From: Phoma sp. XZ068 | Taxonomy: Eukaryota > Ascomycota > Dothideomycetes > Pleosporales > Didymellaceae | Reading direction: 5' to 3' | Assembly (NCBI GenBank): GCA_004835665.1 | Contig: RBKR01000027.1 | Span: 434,001 to 498,000, forward strand | Length of the DNA stretch: 64,000 bases | Part shown: positions 45,641-56,926 of the stretch, piece after piece | Numbering within the stretch: position 1 is the stretch's first letter | Layout: each line of letters starts with the position of its first letter | The notes under the pieces: model-generated | Database searches by the model: none | Seen by the model: only the letters and a program-made list of their open reading frames with translations | What the model was told of the DNA's origin: nothing | Made by a program: the position numbers and the translations under genes

Positions 45641-46114
45641 GGGTTACGAGGGTTCAAAACGTGGGGTGTTTGGTCTTCGATTCGGTTGGAGAGGGCGATT
45701 TGGGTAGATCAAGGCGCTGGCGTTTTTGGTTGTTGCAGAGTTGCTGTCTTGACGGATTTCTTTGGAACTCCACTTTATCAAGTGCTGATGCTGGCGGAGG
45801 TTGCACTAGAGTCTTTTCATGTAACCTTTTTTTTTTCTTGTACTTACGAATTTACGATACCCAGGCCGTGGTTGCCATGCAATGCAATGCAAAATATTCG
45901 CGAACCAAGCTCTCCACATGGTTCCATCCGCAGGCTTCCAAGATCGACGTTATAGACTGGGATACATGCCACTCCCGCGTCTAAGAATTGCTTTTCCCAA
46001 CTTTCCAACGTGGTTGCAGCACTCCGCCGCGGCTCTGGAGATCACCCGCTAGACAGCCCCACCGCACCCGTCGAGCACCCCCAAGCTCCAAAGCTCACGC
46101 ATCAACAAACAAAC
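45641..46114. other. Intergenic region between the bHLH and phosphoesterase genes
   Basis: 474 bp containing the 3' UTR of the bHLH gene, a T-rich stretch near 45825 and the 5' UTR of the next gene. No further feature was recognised. Confidence 0.5.
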
Positions 46115-47174
46115 ATGTCAACACCGCCACCGCAACCCTCCCACATAAAAACCCGCTTCCTCATCCTCTCCGACACCCACGCTTCCGACCCAGCAAACAA
46201 CTCCTGGCCAGATGCACCCTTCCGCGCCCCCCTCCCCAAGGCAGACGTGCTCCTGCACTGCGGCGACTTGACTATGCTGGGCCACCTCGACGAATACGAA
46301 CGCGCGCTGACAATGCTGGAACACATCGACGCAGACCTCAAGCTAGTGATAGCCGGGAACCACGACATCAGTCTCGACGAGGCGTATTACAACAAGATGG
46401 GTGAATACATGCAAGGCAAGCGGTTCCACGCCTCGAAGGCTGCGCACGCGCGCGAGCTGTGGACGGGAGAACGGGCAAAGCGCGCGGGCGTTACGTATCT
46501 AGAGGAAGGACGGTATTCATTCACGTTGCCGAATGGGGCGCGGTTGGGCGTGTGGGCGAGTCCGTACCAGCCTGAGTTTTGCGTACGTGTATTGCGTTGC
46601 GGTTTTTGTGTGTTGGGCAGGTGCTGATAGAGGGTAGAACTTTGCGTTTCCGTACCAGCGCGACGAGGACCGGTATAATCCGCCGCACCAATGCTCGCCC
46701 GGTGCAACGCCGATTGCTGAGACACCCCTGCCGGATTGGCAGCAAACAGGGGGTGTGGATGTCGTTATGACGCATGGACCGCCTGTGGGCGTTCTTGATG
46801 CGTTGCGGAATGGGAAGCATGTTGGCTGTGACCATTTATTGAGGGCTGTGAGGCGGTGTAGACCGAGGCTGCATTGTTTTGGGCATATTCATGAGGGGTG
46901 GGGCGCGCAGAGGGTGGAGTGGGCGGATGGAGAGGATTTGGATGTTCAGGAGCCTGTGGATCACATCAAGAGTTCAAAAGCGGTCGAGGTGGATCAGCAA
47001 CGGATGGAGGATGAGCGAGCAGCGTATGTCGATGTCAGCCATGGCGGAGACGGCGCGATCGAGTTCGGACGAGAGACGCTGATGGTGAATGCGAGCATCA
47101 TGTCGGTTCGGTATAGGCCGGTGCAGGGTCCGTGGCTGGTGGATATGGATCTTGAAAGGGCGCCTGTCACTTGA
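46115..47174 (+). CDS. Calcineurin-like metallophosphoesterase
   Basis: Exons 46115-46582 and 46638-47174 (intron 55 nt, branch GCTGAT, phase 0) give 334 residues. All metal-binding motifs are present in order: LSDTHASD (D-x-H), HCGDLTMLGH (GD), IAGNHDIS (GNHD), MTHGPP and the final GHIHEGWG (GHxH). The layout fits the fungal group related to MPPED/239AB proteins. These are cytosolic, two-metal phosphoesterases with poorly defined substrates. No signal peptide was seen. The second half carries an insertion rich in Asp/Glu (VDHIKSSKAVEVDQQRMEDE) before the last beta strands. Confidence 0.9.
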
Positions 47175-47992
47175 GCTCGTGCAGCTGTCAACGGTCTGTG
47201 GCTGGTGGGTGTTCCCATATAATTGCAGGCGACCTGTGGCGGTACGTATGATATTCGACCATCTACTGAATACAGCAAACGCAGTTATTCTTGGATCCAG
47301 ATTTCGCTTATTTCGTTGCGAATGCGAGTCTGCGTACCTACCCTTCAGCACCGTCTGACATTGGATCACAGAAATAGAAACCCATCATCTTTACACAGCG
47401 ATTCGTCATTACAAAAATCTCCAACCACTCAAAGACTACAAACACAGTCCGTCACATCCAGACCCGTCGCAACGCCGACACTTGCGCACGCCTGCAGGTC
47501 CTTTCCAAGCCTTCTCCACACAAACGCCCTCGCTTGACAACCGAACATGAGCAAGGGAGGCACAGCCACGTAGGCTTCGCCACTGCAAGAATGCGCACCA
47601 ATCGTAGTAGTCGCACGTGCATCACATCGCAAAAACAGGATCGCGGCACAGCCATTTCCCATGTTCTAGCTGTGGCTAGTGAGGGGTATCCAGCTTTCCT
47701 GCACGAACAACTGGGGTCGTGGACCCTGGATCACCATCACGCACTGCCCGATATGGTCAGCACACCAGCGGGCTGTGGGCGCAGATCCATTAGCTTTTGC
47801 CTCTTGACAAAGTGCATACAGGACGGGACATGGTTTTGGAGGCTCTGATAAGCTGGACCGTCGCTGTTTCTTGGTGGCTTGATTTCGCTGAAGCAAGTCC
47901 AACATGCTCCCATAACGATAACGACTTCGACCTTTCGACGATTTCGCGACGAATAATCATTATTCTTATTTCATATTTATAGACGCTCGTTC
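47175..47992. other. Intergenic region, 0.8 kb
   Basis: Holds the 3' flank of the phosphoesterase gene and the promoter of the surface-protein gene. Only short frames occur and no motif was recognised. Confidence 0.5.
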
Positions 47993-49726
47993 ATGCATTC
48001 GCTAGGAGGATTGACACTGCGATGGTTGGTGTTTGGATTTGGAGCACAGTGTGCGATGGGTGGAGTTGTGCCCACGCCCGCCATCACACCTGCACCCATT
48101 GTTGAGCGGCAGGATCCCAATGCGTATGTCAAATCATTACAACCAGGATGTGAATTTGATTGACTGACCATCGATAGTATCGAGCTTGCAAAGGTGCTGC
48201 TCACTGCCCTTCCCGCCTCATTACGTCAGATCGCCGCAACGAACATACCCGCCGTGTCGAGCATTTTATGGCACGAATTTTTAGACGACAATAAACCCGA
48301 CTGGTTCAGGGATTTACCTTCGAATATACAGAGCTATCTCATTGTCCAGTATGGACCGTCGACGGCATGGCCTACCTCGACGCCTACATCGACACCTGCG
48401 TCGCGTTCAAGGAGTGCTTCTACGAGCGGAAGCAGTGCCTCTACGAGCGGAAGCAGTGCCTCCACGAGCGGAAGCAGTGCCTCCACGAGCGGAAGCAGTG
48501 CCTCCACGAGCGCAAGTAGCGCTTCCACCAGGGCCCACTCATCATCTATAACATCAGCAACCAGCGCAGGTTCTACCTCAGACCCAGACGCCCCTCACGC
48601 AAGCAGTTCTGGGCTCAGCCAGGGTGCAAAGATTGGCATTGGGATTGGAGTTCCGCTTGGATTTCTCGCCCTGGCAGCCGTTTTGATTCCGTGTTGCTTT
48701 GCATTCCGTAGGAAGAAGCAGAAGAAACCCAACGGCTACGAGCCACCGCCTTCTCCTGGATTCATGCCTCGTGGTGCTTTTCAGGAAAAGTCGGCAAGCT
48801 ACCAGGAGTATCGTAGGCCACTCAATCGAGGTCAGAGCTGGGACCATGATGATGACCAGTGGATGCAACCCGTCGCAGACGACCATCCATACCATATACA
48901 TCACAATTCATCTGGGATGCCAGCAGGAAACCCCACGACCATTATTGGTCCTCCGCTAGTCCACACGCACAGTTCAGACCGTGCTCGTGGAAAGCGAACA
49001 AGCCACAATGGCTTACACCCCGTTGCCGAAGTTACAGAGCCGGACGACGAACACACAGCCTACAACCACGGCACACCCCGGCGCTCCTCCATGCCACTGC
49101 GCCCACAAGACCTCCCGCCTGTGCCAGTCGGCGCCAGTATCCGCCGCAAGCCTCTCGCCCGTGCAGAACCACACCCACATGTCGAATCGCCCCCGACAAG
49201 CCCCATTTCAGACCGCTCCTCCTACAGCCACTTCTCCCTCCTACGCCCCGCAATGCTACACCAAGACCACAGCGGCAGTTCATCCAGCGGCCTCGCCACA
49301 CTCTCTTCCCCAGAGGCCTCGCGCCGCTCAAGCGAAAACACGGATCCCACGACCCCCGGCTCTCCAACCTCGTCTCCGCCTCACCAGCGGAGCGTGAATC
49401 CTTTCGCTCCTGCTCTCAGCACTTCTGCTCCACACCATCTGAATAGCAATGGGAATGGACATGGCAATCACACAGCCAACCCCTTCACAAACGCGCACGC
49501 CTACGTCGAAGACTACGGCCCTGAATACCAACACGGCTACATCGACGTCGACGACGGTCTGTACGGCGGACACAGGAGACTGGATGCGTATCCCGCAGTC
49601 CCCGAGAAGAGCGAGAGGCGGAATAGTAAGGGCGTGGGCGAATGGCCGTTGAAGGAGTGGCCGCTGAAGGGGCTGGGGAGGGGGCGGAGGGAGAGCAGTC
49701 CGCAGTGGGATCGGGTTTATGAGTGA
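47993..49726 (+). CDS. Mucin-like single-pass plasma-membrane protein
   Basis: Exons 47993-48123 and 48178-49726 give 559 residues. A signal peptide (MHSLGGLTLRWLVFGFG...) is followed by an ERQ processing-like site. A small helical ectodomain (IELAKVLLTALPASLRQIAA, then PAVSSILWHEFLDDNKPDWF) of a type seen in other ascomycete surface proteins comes next. A Ser/Thr-rich stalk made of 7-residue repeats follows at about 128-160, then one membrane helix at about 196-220 (IGIGIGVPLGFLALAAVLIP) with a basic stop-transfer FRRKKQKK. The cytoplasmic tail is long, Pro/Ser-rich and disordered. The architecture is like wall-stress sensors (WSC/MID2 type), though the ectodomain is different. A sensing role is inference. 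Confidence 0.8.
48413..48532 (+). repeat. 21-bp coding minisatellite (SGSSAST units)
   Basis: About five and a half tandem copies of a 21-bp unit (tacgagcggaagcagtgcct plus c) code for SGSSAST in the Ser/Thr stalk. The copies are nearly identical in DNA, with only a T/C difference in some, which suggests recent expansion. Confidence 0.9.
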
Positions 49727-50354
49727 GGTTTGTTGGAGAGAAATGAATGGGCAAGGAGGGAGGGGCGTTATTGTTATGATACCATTCCTTTTGTTCTGTA
49801 CATGATGTTTGGCCAATGTGTGAGTAACAAGGCTGATTCGTTTTTCTTTTAAGTATATAGCATTTAACGGTTGTCAATGACGTATATATGCATAATACTG
49901 GCGGTTCCAGATTGCCAGGGGAATTCGAAATGCGGTGAATCGTTTGCCAACCCATCGCTAGGTACGAGACTGGGCGCAACTGCCTGGCGAATTGGCATCA
50001 GGGTTGGTTTGGTGCTTGATGCGAGTCTCTTGTAGCTCGATTTAACTGTGGCTTCAGTGGAGTGACTAGCTCTTCCTGTATGCAACAGAACAAGTACACC
50101 GGTTTGGATCCGCCTCAACGGCAAGGCATATTGAAAAGGCACTACTATGGTACGGCAATATCACTTGCTCTTACATCGCTCAAGATCGGAGCCATCCCGG
50201 TCAAGAGCGCATGCTCTATATCTCGTTATTATCAGCACTGCTCTGGCCGCTAAGTTTTCTTGTATTACCCATACACGAATAAAGCATGGAGTATTGTAAA
50301 GGTAAAGCCACAATAGATCCGGGATGTACGCATTGCATGCTCAAGAAGTCCAGT
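49727..50354. other. Intergenic region, 0.6 kb
   Basis: Holds the 3' flank of the surface-protein gene. Nothing else was recognised. Confidence 0.45.
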
Positions 50355-50480
50355 CTCAGATCACCGAGGTAGACCAGCACTCGTGAAGCATGCAAATACA
50401 TCTCGCGCATCAATTGCATCTTGCTGTTGCGCTCAAGCACATTGCTTTGGTCAGGGAGCGTCAACTCACAAACTGCGAGA
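50355..50480 (-). pseudogene. HET-domain (heterokaryon incompatibility) fragment
   Basis: The minus strand reads DQSNVLERNSKMQLMREMYL followed by HASRVLVYLGD. This matches the HET-domain core around CINQxxxxERxxQVxxMxxIYxxAxxVxxWLG. The upstream CIN is lost (TLPDQ) and no intact gene surrounds it: sequence on both sides has no domain continuation. It is probably a decayed fragment of a HET gene. HET proteins mediate self/non-self recognition between fungal strains. Confidence 0.65.
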
Positions 50481-50917
50481 GCGTTGCTCATGTCGTAGGG
50501 CCTAGGTCTTGAAGCCACGGACACTGGCCGCGTGGGTTCTGTAAGCGACATGACTGTTGGGTTGGGCGTCAGGCCAGCAACCTTGACATACACTCATTTA
50601 CCTAATGCAGACCCGTCGTAACCACGAGTGTGAGCATCCTCTGCGATCAGATATGTAACAGAATTTGGACATATCTCAATCGCTTACAGATTAGCTAGCT
50701 ATTGTTGTGCAGCCGCGAGTAGGAGACGTTCGGTAGACTAAATTGCTTACGAGATCGTAGTGCATTGGACTAGTGATTGTGGAGACTGAAATTGGCGGTC
50801 CTTCGCACTCCCGAATTTTGTCATCGACTTCCTATCGGTACGGAGGTAACTTATCACCGTGTACTTAACAACAACCAGCAACCACCCAGACTACATCAAC
50901 TTTCCACCACATCCACC
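50481..50917. other. Region between the HET relic and the SDR gene
   Basis: Probably contains the SDR promoter; no specific site recognised. Confidence 0.4.
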
Positions 50918-51694
50918 ATGGCACGAATTCTCATTACAGGCTCATCCGACGGCCTAGGCTCCATTGTCGCACAGAAGCTCATCTCCCGTGGCCATTCCGT
51001 CGTTCTTCATGCTCGCAACGCGCAGCGTGCAAAAGATGCCAACGCTGCCGCACCTGGCGCCGAGGCTGTAGTCACCGGGGATCTATCCGACATCTCATCC
51101 ACGAAATCATTGGCGAAACAGATCAACGATTTGGGCCCCTTGGACTGCATCATCCACAATGCTGGGCTTTATCATGGCGGCTTCCGCAAAACAGCCGATG
51201 GCATACCCGCCCTTGCAGCCGTGAACACGCTTGCACCTTACATCCTCACCGCTCTCGTGACCAAGCCAAAGCGTCTGGTTTTCTTGTCCAGTGAGATGCA
51301 CCGACCTGGATCGTCAGACGTGTCTGATCCTTTGTATGTCAAGAGTGGCGAGACTGGGTTCGATGACACCGCAGCGTACTGTACTAGCAAGCTGCACAAT
51401 ATCTTGCTCGCAAAGGCATTTGCGCGCCGATGGCCTGATGTTAAGAGCAATGCGCTGGACCCTGGTTGGATTGCCACGAAGATGGGAGGGAGTGCGGCAA
51501 CAGGAAGCCCGGATGCGGCCGCTGAGACTTATATCATGCTCGCTGAGGGGGAGGAAGAGGATGCAAAGAAGACAGGGCAGTACTTTAGACCCGGGAAGAA
51601 GCTTGATTCGCCGGAAAAGGCGACTGTTGATGAAAAACTGCAAGATCAGCTATTGGAGGTCTGCGGTGAATTCTCTGGAGTAAAATTACAGTAG
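50918..51694 (+). CDS. Short-chain dehydrogenase/reductase
   Basis: A single-exon protein of 258 residues; the ATG has a CACCATGGC context. It has a Rossmann-fold NAD(P) site TGSSDGLG (residues 7-14), VTGDLSD for the adenine-ring pocket, the IIHNAG motif and the catalytic Ser (FLSSEMH) with Y-C-T-S-K (YxxxK). LDPGWIATKMGG follows the active site. In place of TGxxxGxG the third position is Ser, as in many classical SDRs. The N-terminus ends near the start of the fold, so the protein is cytosolic. The substrate cannot be predicted and no pathway neighbours are present. It is convergent with the following gene. Confidence 0.9.
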   Translation: MARILITGSSDGLGSIVAQKLISRGHSVVLHARNAQRAKDANAAAPGAEAVVTGDLSDISSTKSLAKQINDLGPLDCIIHNAGLYHGGFRKTADGIPALAAVNTLAPYILTALVTKPKRLVFLSSEMHRPGSSDVSDPLYVKSGETGFDDTAAYCTSKLHNILLAKAFARRWPDVKSNALDPGWIATKMGGSAATGSPDAAAETYIMLAEGEEEDAKKTGQYFRPGKKLDSPEKATVDEKLQDQLLEVCGEFSGVKLQ

Positions 51695-51781
51695 AGTCAC
51701 ATTCCAGGATTGCATTCACACGTTATCAGTAAATACATTGCTCTATTCAGACCCGAAGGGTTCTTTCAATCTTCTGTCTAC

Positions 51782-52741
51782 TCATGGATTCTTGGTCTTC
51801 TTCAATTTAACATTCCAACGTCCTCGATACACCTCACCCTTACCAGAACGGTACGGCGCCAGAATGGTATCAAAGGTAATCTCGTCGCTATTCTTATCGC
51901 TGCCCCGCTCATTTGCCGACGGACTACGAATACCGGTCCCCGCAACGGACGGATGAGATGGTACATGTGAAATACGTTGGCTGTTGGTGATGCGGCTAGC
52001 CTTACGGCGATAAGCTTCTGCTCGATCTTGAGCTATAGGGCTATCTTCTGCTGGCGGGATTGAAGTCGAGATTGAAGGCGGTCCGCCAGAGCGAGGGTCG
52101 TAAATCTTCTGGAAGAACTGTCGAACGTGAGTCCACTCGTCTTGTCCCTGCGTTACAATGATTATCGGGACCACACGGACCATCTTACCGCGTCCGATAT
52201 ACATGTTCGCAGGCTTGATGTCCTTTGGCGTTGCCTCATGCAGGATCAAATCTTCTCGTGTCCATGACTTGAGGTTGTGGTTCTTTTCGCCGGCTGCCAG
52301 CGCGAGCTTATCTTCGTGAGTGAGCGCAGAAGCGTAGTAGCGAGTCATACTACAAGGTAGCTCAGGATGGTGCGTGGGTGGGCAAGGGTCGTGGCCTGAC
52401 GGTTGTTGGCGGTACCAATCGTTAGGTGTTGGATTTCCCGGCACCGCAGCGGACTCGATGTCAGCTCGCGTTAAGATCGTGGATGACAGTTGTACATCTT
52501 CAGTAGCCGTTGCTGGCTGGCGCACTGCGTTGGATCGACGAAGTGCAAACTTTAGATCAGGAAGCGGAGGTGAATGTGAAATTTGCGTACCGATTACCAG
52601 GAACGGCAGTGTGGGCAGTTGTGATGGAAGTGAAAATACCTGCGGTCGCTGAGCAAACGGTGCTGACTTTTTTCCTCGTGAAGCATGCATCGTTGCAGAG
52701 AGTACCAAAGGCGCCGACAATATACTCTGAAGCTGGAACAT
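51782..52741 (-). CDS. Hypothetical protein with possible signal peptide
   Basis: A single-exon protein of 319 residues from the ATG at 52741. The first 20 residues (MFQLQSILSAPLVLSATMHA) could be a signal peptide. The rest is hydrophilic, with a somewhat ordered centre (SWTREDLILHEATPKDIKPA, then MVRVVPIIIVTQGQDEWTHV, RQFFQKIYDPRSGG) and a disordered basic C-terminus ending in KLKKTKNP. No family was recognised and few cysteines are present. It may be secreted or mitochondrial, or the helix may be a false signal. Confidence 0.6.
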   Translation of the reverse strand: MFQLQSILSAPLVLSATMHASRGKKSAPFAQRPQVFSLPSQLPTLPFLVIGTQISHSPPLPDLKFALRRSNAVRQPATATEDVQLSSTILTRADIESAAVPGNPTPNDWYRQQPSGHDPCPPTHHPELPCSMTRYYASALTHEDKLALAAGEKNHNLKSWTREDLILHEATPKDIKPANMYIGRGKMVRVVPIIIVTQGQDEWTHVRQFFQKIYDPRSGGPPSISTSIPPAEDSPIAQDRAEAYRRKASRITNSQRISHVPSHPSVAGTGIRSPSANERGSDKNSDEITFDTILAPYRSGKGEVYRGRWNVKLKKTKNP

Positions 52742-53903
52742 GCTGATGAGATACTGGAGTTGCAACCTGTATGAGCCTGAATGCGCGAGTAACTAAATGT
52801 GAAGAGAATGATATGTGAAGTACTTAACCACGCTGTATTCTCACAATGTTGCTACAGCACAGTGTGTCTTCGTCAATCTTTCACGTTCAGGTCGCTGCTT
52901 TTTCGACAATGCCGACTTGCTGGTACTCACAGCGTTACTTCCAGTCAAAAATATTGAAGTTTAGGAGATAGACCCCCTCATTAATGTTTGGCTTGATATG
53001 CTCAATCCTTTCATAAAATGCAATGGCCTTCTCAAGTCCGTCTTTCTGCCTATCACAGCACCTGCGGTAGGTCCTACTAAAAGTATAGCACACAGATTAT
53101 TCTCAATTTCGAAAGGTGTAACACAATTTCCTTTCGGCCTACTCATAATACACTCAGTTCAGAACACTGTAGGTTTTCAAGGGTGGGCAGCGGTTGAGAT
53201 GTTTTGCTTGTGTAAGGTCATCAAACACTAGGTTGTGTTACAATAACTGACATTAAGGTCTGGCTCTGGGCGCCTGCGCTATAATGAAACAAGAAAACTG
53301 CTCAAACTGAGAACGGTGGTGATTTTCCACCCTAATGTCGATGGCGCTTCAAAGTTTCTTCCCAAGGTCATTGCTCACAGTGGCTTCAGTTGCAAGGCCG
53401 GAACTATCCCATTCCAATTCAATGTCAGCATCTGATTGGTACAACGATGTTACGGAAACAATCATGAGGTCTGAAGCTTTGTCAGCTATATTCTCGGTCC
53501 TTGAAAGATTTCTTTTACTGAGAACTAGGAGGGTAATGATATCATGAAAGCTTAAATTTGGAAACCATTCAAGTTTAGTCTTATTCCTGGCTATGGTAGA
53601 ATACAAAGCTTCCTAGGCACTGTTGACATCTCTGGCGGGAATGAGCGATTGACTGGGGTGCTCAAGTCCGACGATGTCGATCGTCAACGAATGCATGTCG
53701 TTCTTTTGACGCGATGTTGCGTTTCTGCGGGGTCGGATGTCGTGCTTGAACCATCAACGAACACTGCTAGCGAATTGCGATATCGCCGTGAACCTTGCGA
53801 TAAATAAAGAATATAGACGATGATTACGGATATAAAGTCGTTGCTGTTGCAGTGGATGGGCGCCGTTGCATCTGCACCAAATTCAGGCCATTAGATTTCG
53901 ACC
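52742..53903. other. Gene-poor, somewhat AT-rich region, 1.2 kb
   Basis: Only short frames. A minus-strand frame at 53349-53606 has a fairly protein-like composition but no recognisable motif or neighbours to support it. The promoter of the dioxygenase gene must lie at the right end. Confidence 0.4.
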
Positions 53904-55074
53904 ATGGCAACAACAACTCACATCCAAGAAGCCACCAATGCCGAAGGCGCACCCATCAAGCTCGCCGTAGCTTACGATGACAAAGTTCATGATGCCTCTA
54001 AGTATGCAGCATATCTTCCAGTATACGATACCACAACCAAGTTCCCACCGACAGAAGTATTCGACTTCGACGACCGTGGCCACCACGCCGATCCCAACAA
54101 ATCCAACCTTCTTTCCAGAGAAAACTTAGACCTCAAAGTCACAAAACTTACACCTCGTATTGGCACTGAGATCACCGGTCTGCAACTATCTCAACTTACT
54201 CCTGCACAAAAAGACGATCTCGCTCTCTTGATCGCTGAACGGGGCGTTGTAATCTTCCGCGACCAAGACTTCAAAGACATCGGTCCCAATGCCCAGAAGG
54301 AATTTGGCCAGCACTTTGGCCGCTTGCACATTCACCCCGTCGGTGCCCATGTCAAGGATCACATTGAGTTCCACTCGATCTACCTGGGCAAGGACAACTT
54401 GTACCGCCTTGGACGCAGTGTTAGTAAATTGACGTCGACTGGATACCATTCTGATGTGTCGTACGAACATCAACCGCCTGGTATTACGCTATTGACGTTG
54501 CTGCAAGTCCCTGAAACGGGTGGAGATACAGCGTGGACGAGTCAGGCAGCGGCTTACGATAGGCTATCTGAACCGCTGAAGGTGTTCTTGGAAGGTCTGA
54601 AGGCTGAACACAGTGGTTTCCCACAAGCGGAAAATGCTCGGCGAGATGGGCATTTCGTTAGAAGAGAGCCGGTGAAGAGCTATCATCCGATTGTGAGGGT
54701 GCATCCTGTAACGGGACAGAAGGTGCTTTTTGTTAACCCTGGGTTTACAAAGAGGATCGTGGGACTCAAAGCCGAGGAGAGTGATGCAATTCTCAAGTTG
54801 TTGTTCACGGTGCGTGATTACACTCATGAAATGACTGAACCAACAAATAAGTGCTGACTCGATGTAGCATATCTCGCAGAGCCAAGATATCCAGGCTCGT
54901 GTGAAGTGGGATGATCGGACTGTTGCACTGTGGGACAACAGAGTAACAGCACATACAGCTATCAGCGATTACGACACGAGTGATGATGGGGAGGGACTTC
55001 GCCAAGGTTTCCGTATCACAACATTGGGCGAAGTTCCGGTGGGAGTTCATGGTGTGACGTCAGATTGGGATTGA
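53904..55074 (+). CDS. TauD/TfdA-type 2-oxoglutarate-dependent dioxygenase
   Basis: Exons 53904-54809 and 54868-55074 (phase 0, 58-nt intron) give 370 residues. The Fe(II) site is the H-x-D of GYHSDVSYEH (H182, D184) with the distal His in NRVTAHTAISD (about H331). Downstream arginines in LRQGFRITTLGE would bind 2-oxoglutarate. Other family blocks are ERGVVIFRDQDF, KEFGQHFGRLHIHP, ETGGDTAWTS and HPIVRVHPVTGQKVLFVN. Length and features fit the yeast Jlp1-like sulfonate/alpha-ketoglutarate dioxygenases, which release sulfite from taurine-like compounds for sulfur supply. The actual substrate is not certain. Confidence 0.92.
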
Positions 55075-55394
55075 AGCACAAGAAGAGAATGAAGACGGCT
55101 ATATTGTGTGATCGTCTTCGGTTCTTTGGCAAGCCAGCTAGGGATCTTAGCCTGGAAACCTATCCCAAGATCCTGTGAACAATCTCGTTGTACGTCTCGG
55201 ACCACTTGGCCTGAGCCTGATCTCTTTCCCGTAGATGCATCTGCAGTTTGGATTGTGGGTTTGCACTCGGATACCTCAAGGAAGTGTTGGCCAAGCCATC
55301 ACCTCAATTCATGATTTGTTTATATGTTTGAGTATCATCTGTCGTTGCCTTCTTGTCCATGCAAAGTCGTCTAAATCTTGCCGCATTCATTCAT
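55075..55394. other. Intergenic, 0.3 kb
   Basis: 3' flank of the dioxygenase gene; no other feature seen. Confidence 0.45.
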
Positions 55395-55720
55395 TTAGAG
55401 GATGGACCTTTGTTCGTAAGCCCATTGATTGAGAAACTCGTGAAATGTATCCCCTCGTTCCACATTGAGTCTAGATAAGTGACCTAGCACGTCCGTCAAT
55501 TGTCCGTTGTAGTTTGTGAAGCCGAATAGAGACTTCGCCGCAACATTGTGAGTGAGCTGCACGGTTTCCTGTGCGGAGTTGCGTTCAGAAAAACAGGGAA
55601 AGTCGATCATTGTTCGAGAAGTGTCTTCGGGCGTGATACCTTGCTAGTAGCGGAGGAAGATGGCTTCACTGGCTAACGATAAATATAATTGCTCCCTTTT
55701 GCAATTGCGACAAAAGTAAA
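55395..55720 (-). pseudogene. Gene fragment of unknown family with internal TAG
   Basis: The minus strand reads KREQLYLSLASEAIFLRY, stop TAG (55646-55644), QGITPEDTSRTMIDFP, then a stretch through FGFTNYNGQLTDVLGHLS to DTFHEFLNQWAYEQRSIL and a stop. The frame is coherent and protein-like across the TAG (one C-to-T step from CAG). The piece from the ATG at 55610 alone would be 71 residues. It is either a decayed C-terminal exon or, less likely, a small expressed protein. The family was not recognised. Confidence 0.35.
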
Positions 55721-56926
55721 TTTAGCAAAACTCGGTCAACTCTCTTGTTCTGGAAGCATCAATAAGAAAAGCGCTCTCATGTGCAATGTTGCGTAGCGAC
55801 AAACTATCGAAATGAGGCATAGCCGTAGATAGATCCATCTTGCAACCAATTCGCATCGCGCGTAAAGGGGTTTATACAAAAACTGTGCTGACCAATGTTG
55901 ATCGTAAGTTATTGTGCAGAGGGCATATTCATGGCCTTCGCTATTATTGGCAGGAGGGCCGCCTCGGCAAGGCGGCCCCGTCGCACGCCTTCCGCTCCGA
56001 AATTCAATCTTGACGGCACGGGAAGAACGGTTGAACCTAATCGCGCAAGCAGTAATTACCACGATCCCACACCTTCCTTCTGGAAGTCTTTATGCGTTAA
56101 TCGTATGCATTTGTGCCCCTGACTCTGCTTTCGCACAAACCGCTCCTCACCGGACAACGCGTGCGCGCAGCCTGCGCAACTTCATCCTCTGAAAGCCTAA
56201 TGAAACATACCTTGGAACCTGATCTTGGGATATCTATTTGCTACCCGCGAGCAAAGACCAGCATCTTGTCCTTTGATCTCTCGAATCCCGTTTCAACTTT
56301 TGTTTCCAGATCCTGGTGTTACAGGGCAAGCGCGGCTAATAATGGGATGCCTGTCCCAGCTGCAGCAGGCCGCGTAGATTTTTGCACGCGAACACCTGGG
56401 CGACGCCAAGCCAGAGATGTCCAGTACTTGTTTGGACAGATTCTACAGAAGCCGAGGATCTTGTCGGAACATTGAAGAGCCGTTCTGAGGTCTCGCCTTC
56501 GACAACCTGCCCTTGTGCCGTGTCGTCTCCACAATCGACAATTCAGGCTAAGCTGGACTTCAAGCATACGCAGGGTTGATCCACAGAGCTTCCGTCCCCA
56601 TGCGTCTACACCGGAACACTGACCTGAATCGACCTGAGTTCCTGAGCTTTGCCTGCCGGACACCGTACCTGCATTCAATTTCATGTTTCTTGCGCGGTGT
56701 CGACCAATTGACTCGCGGCACTGTTTCCACCATGGACCGGCATTATGCCTTCCCTGAAGTCGAGAAATGTTGACCGCTCCACTTCGCGGATGCCCTGGAA
56801 GGAGCAAGAGATTTTCAGTGTGAGCGTCGTACCATCTGGGGCATTTAAACCACCTTCGGCCCTGCGTACGCAAATCATCGCTGCACCAAGTCATCCAGCG
56901 GATCATTATACAACCCTACTATCAAC
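55721..56926. other. Gene-poor region with a perfect 9-bp hairpin
   Basis: No convincing coding frame over 1.2 kb. At 55956-55978 GGGCCGCCT and AGGCGGCCC form a perfect 9-bp inverted repeat with a 5-nt loop (CGGCA). The right end must carry the promoter of the secreted propeller gene. Confidence 0.45.
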
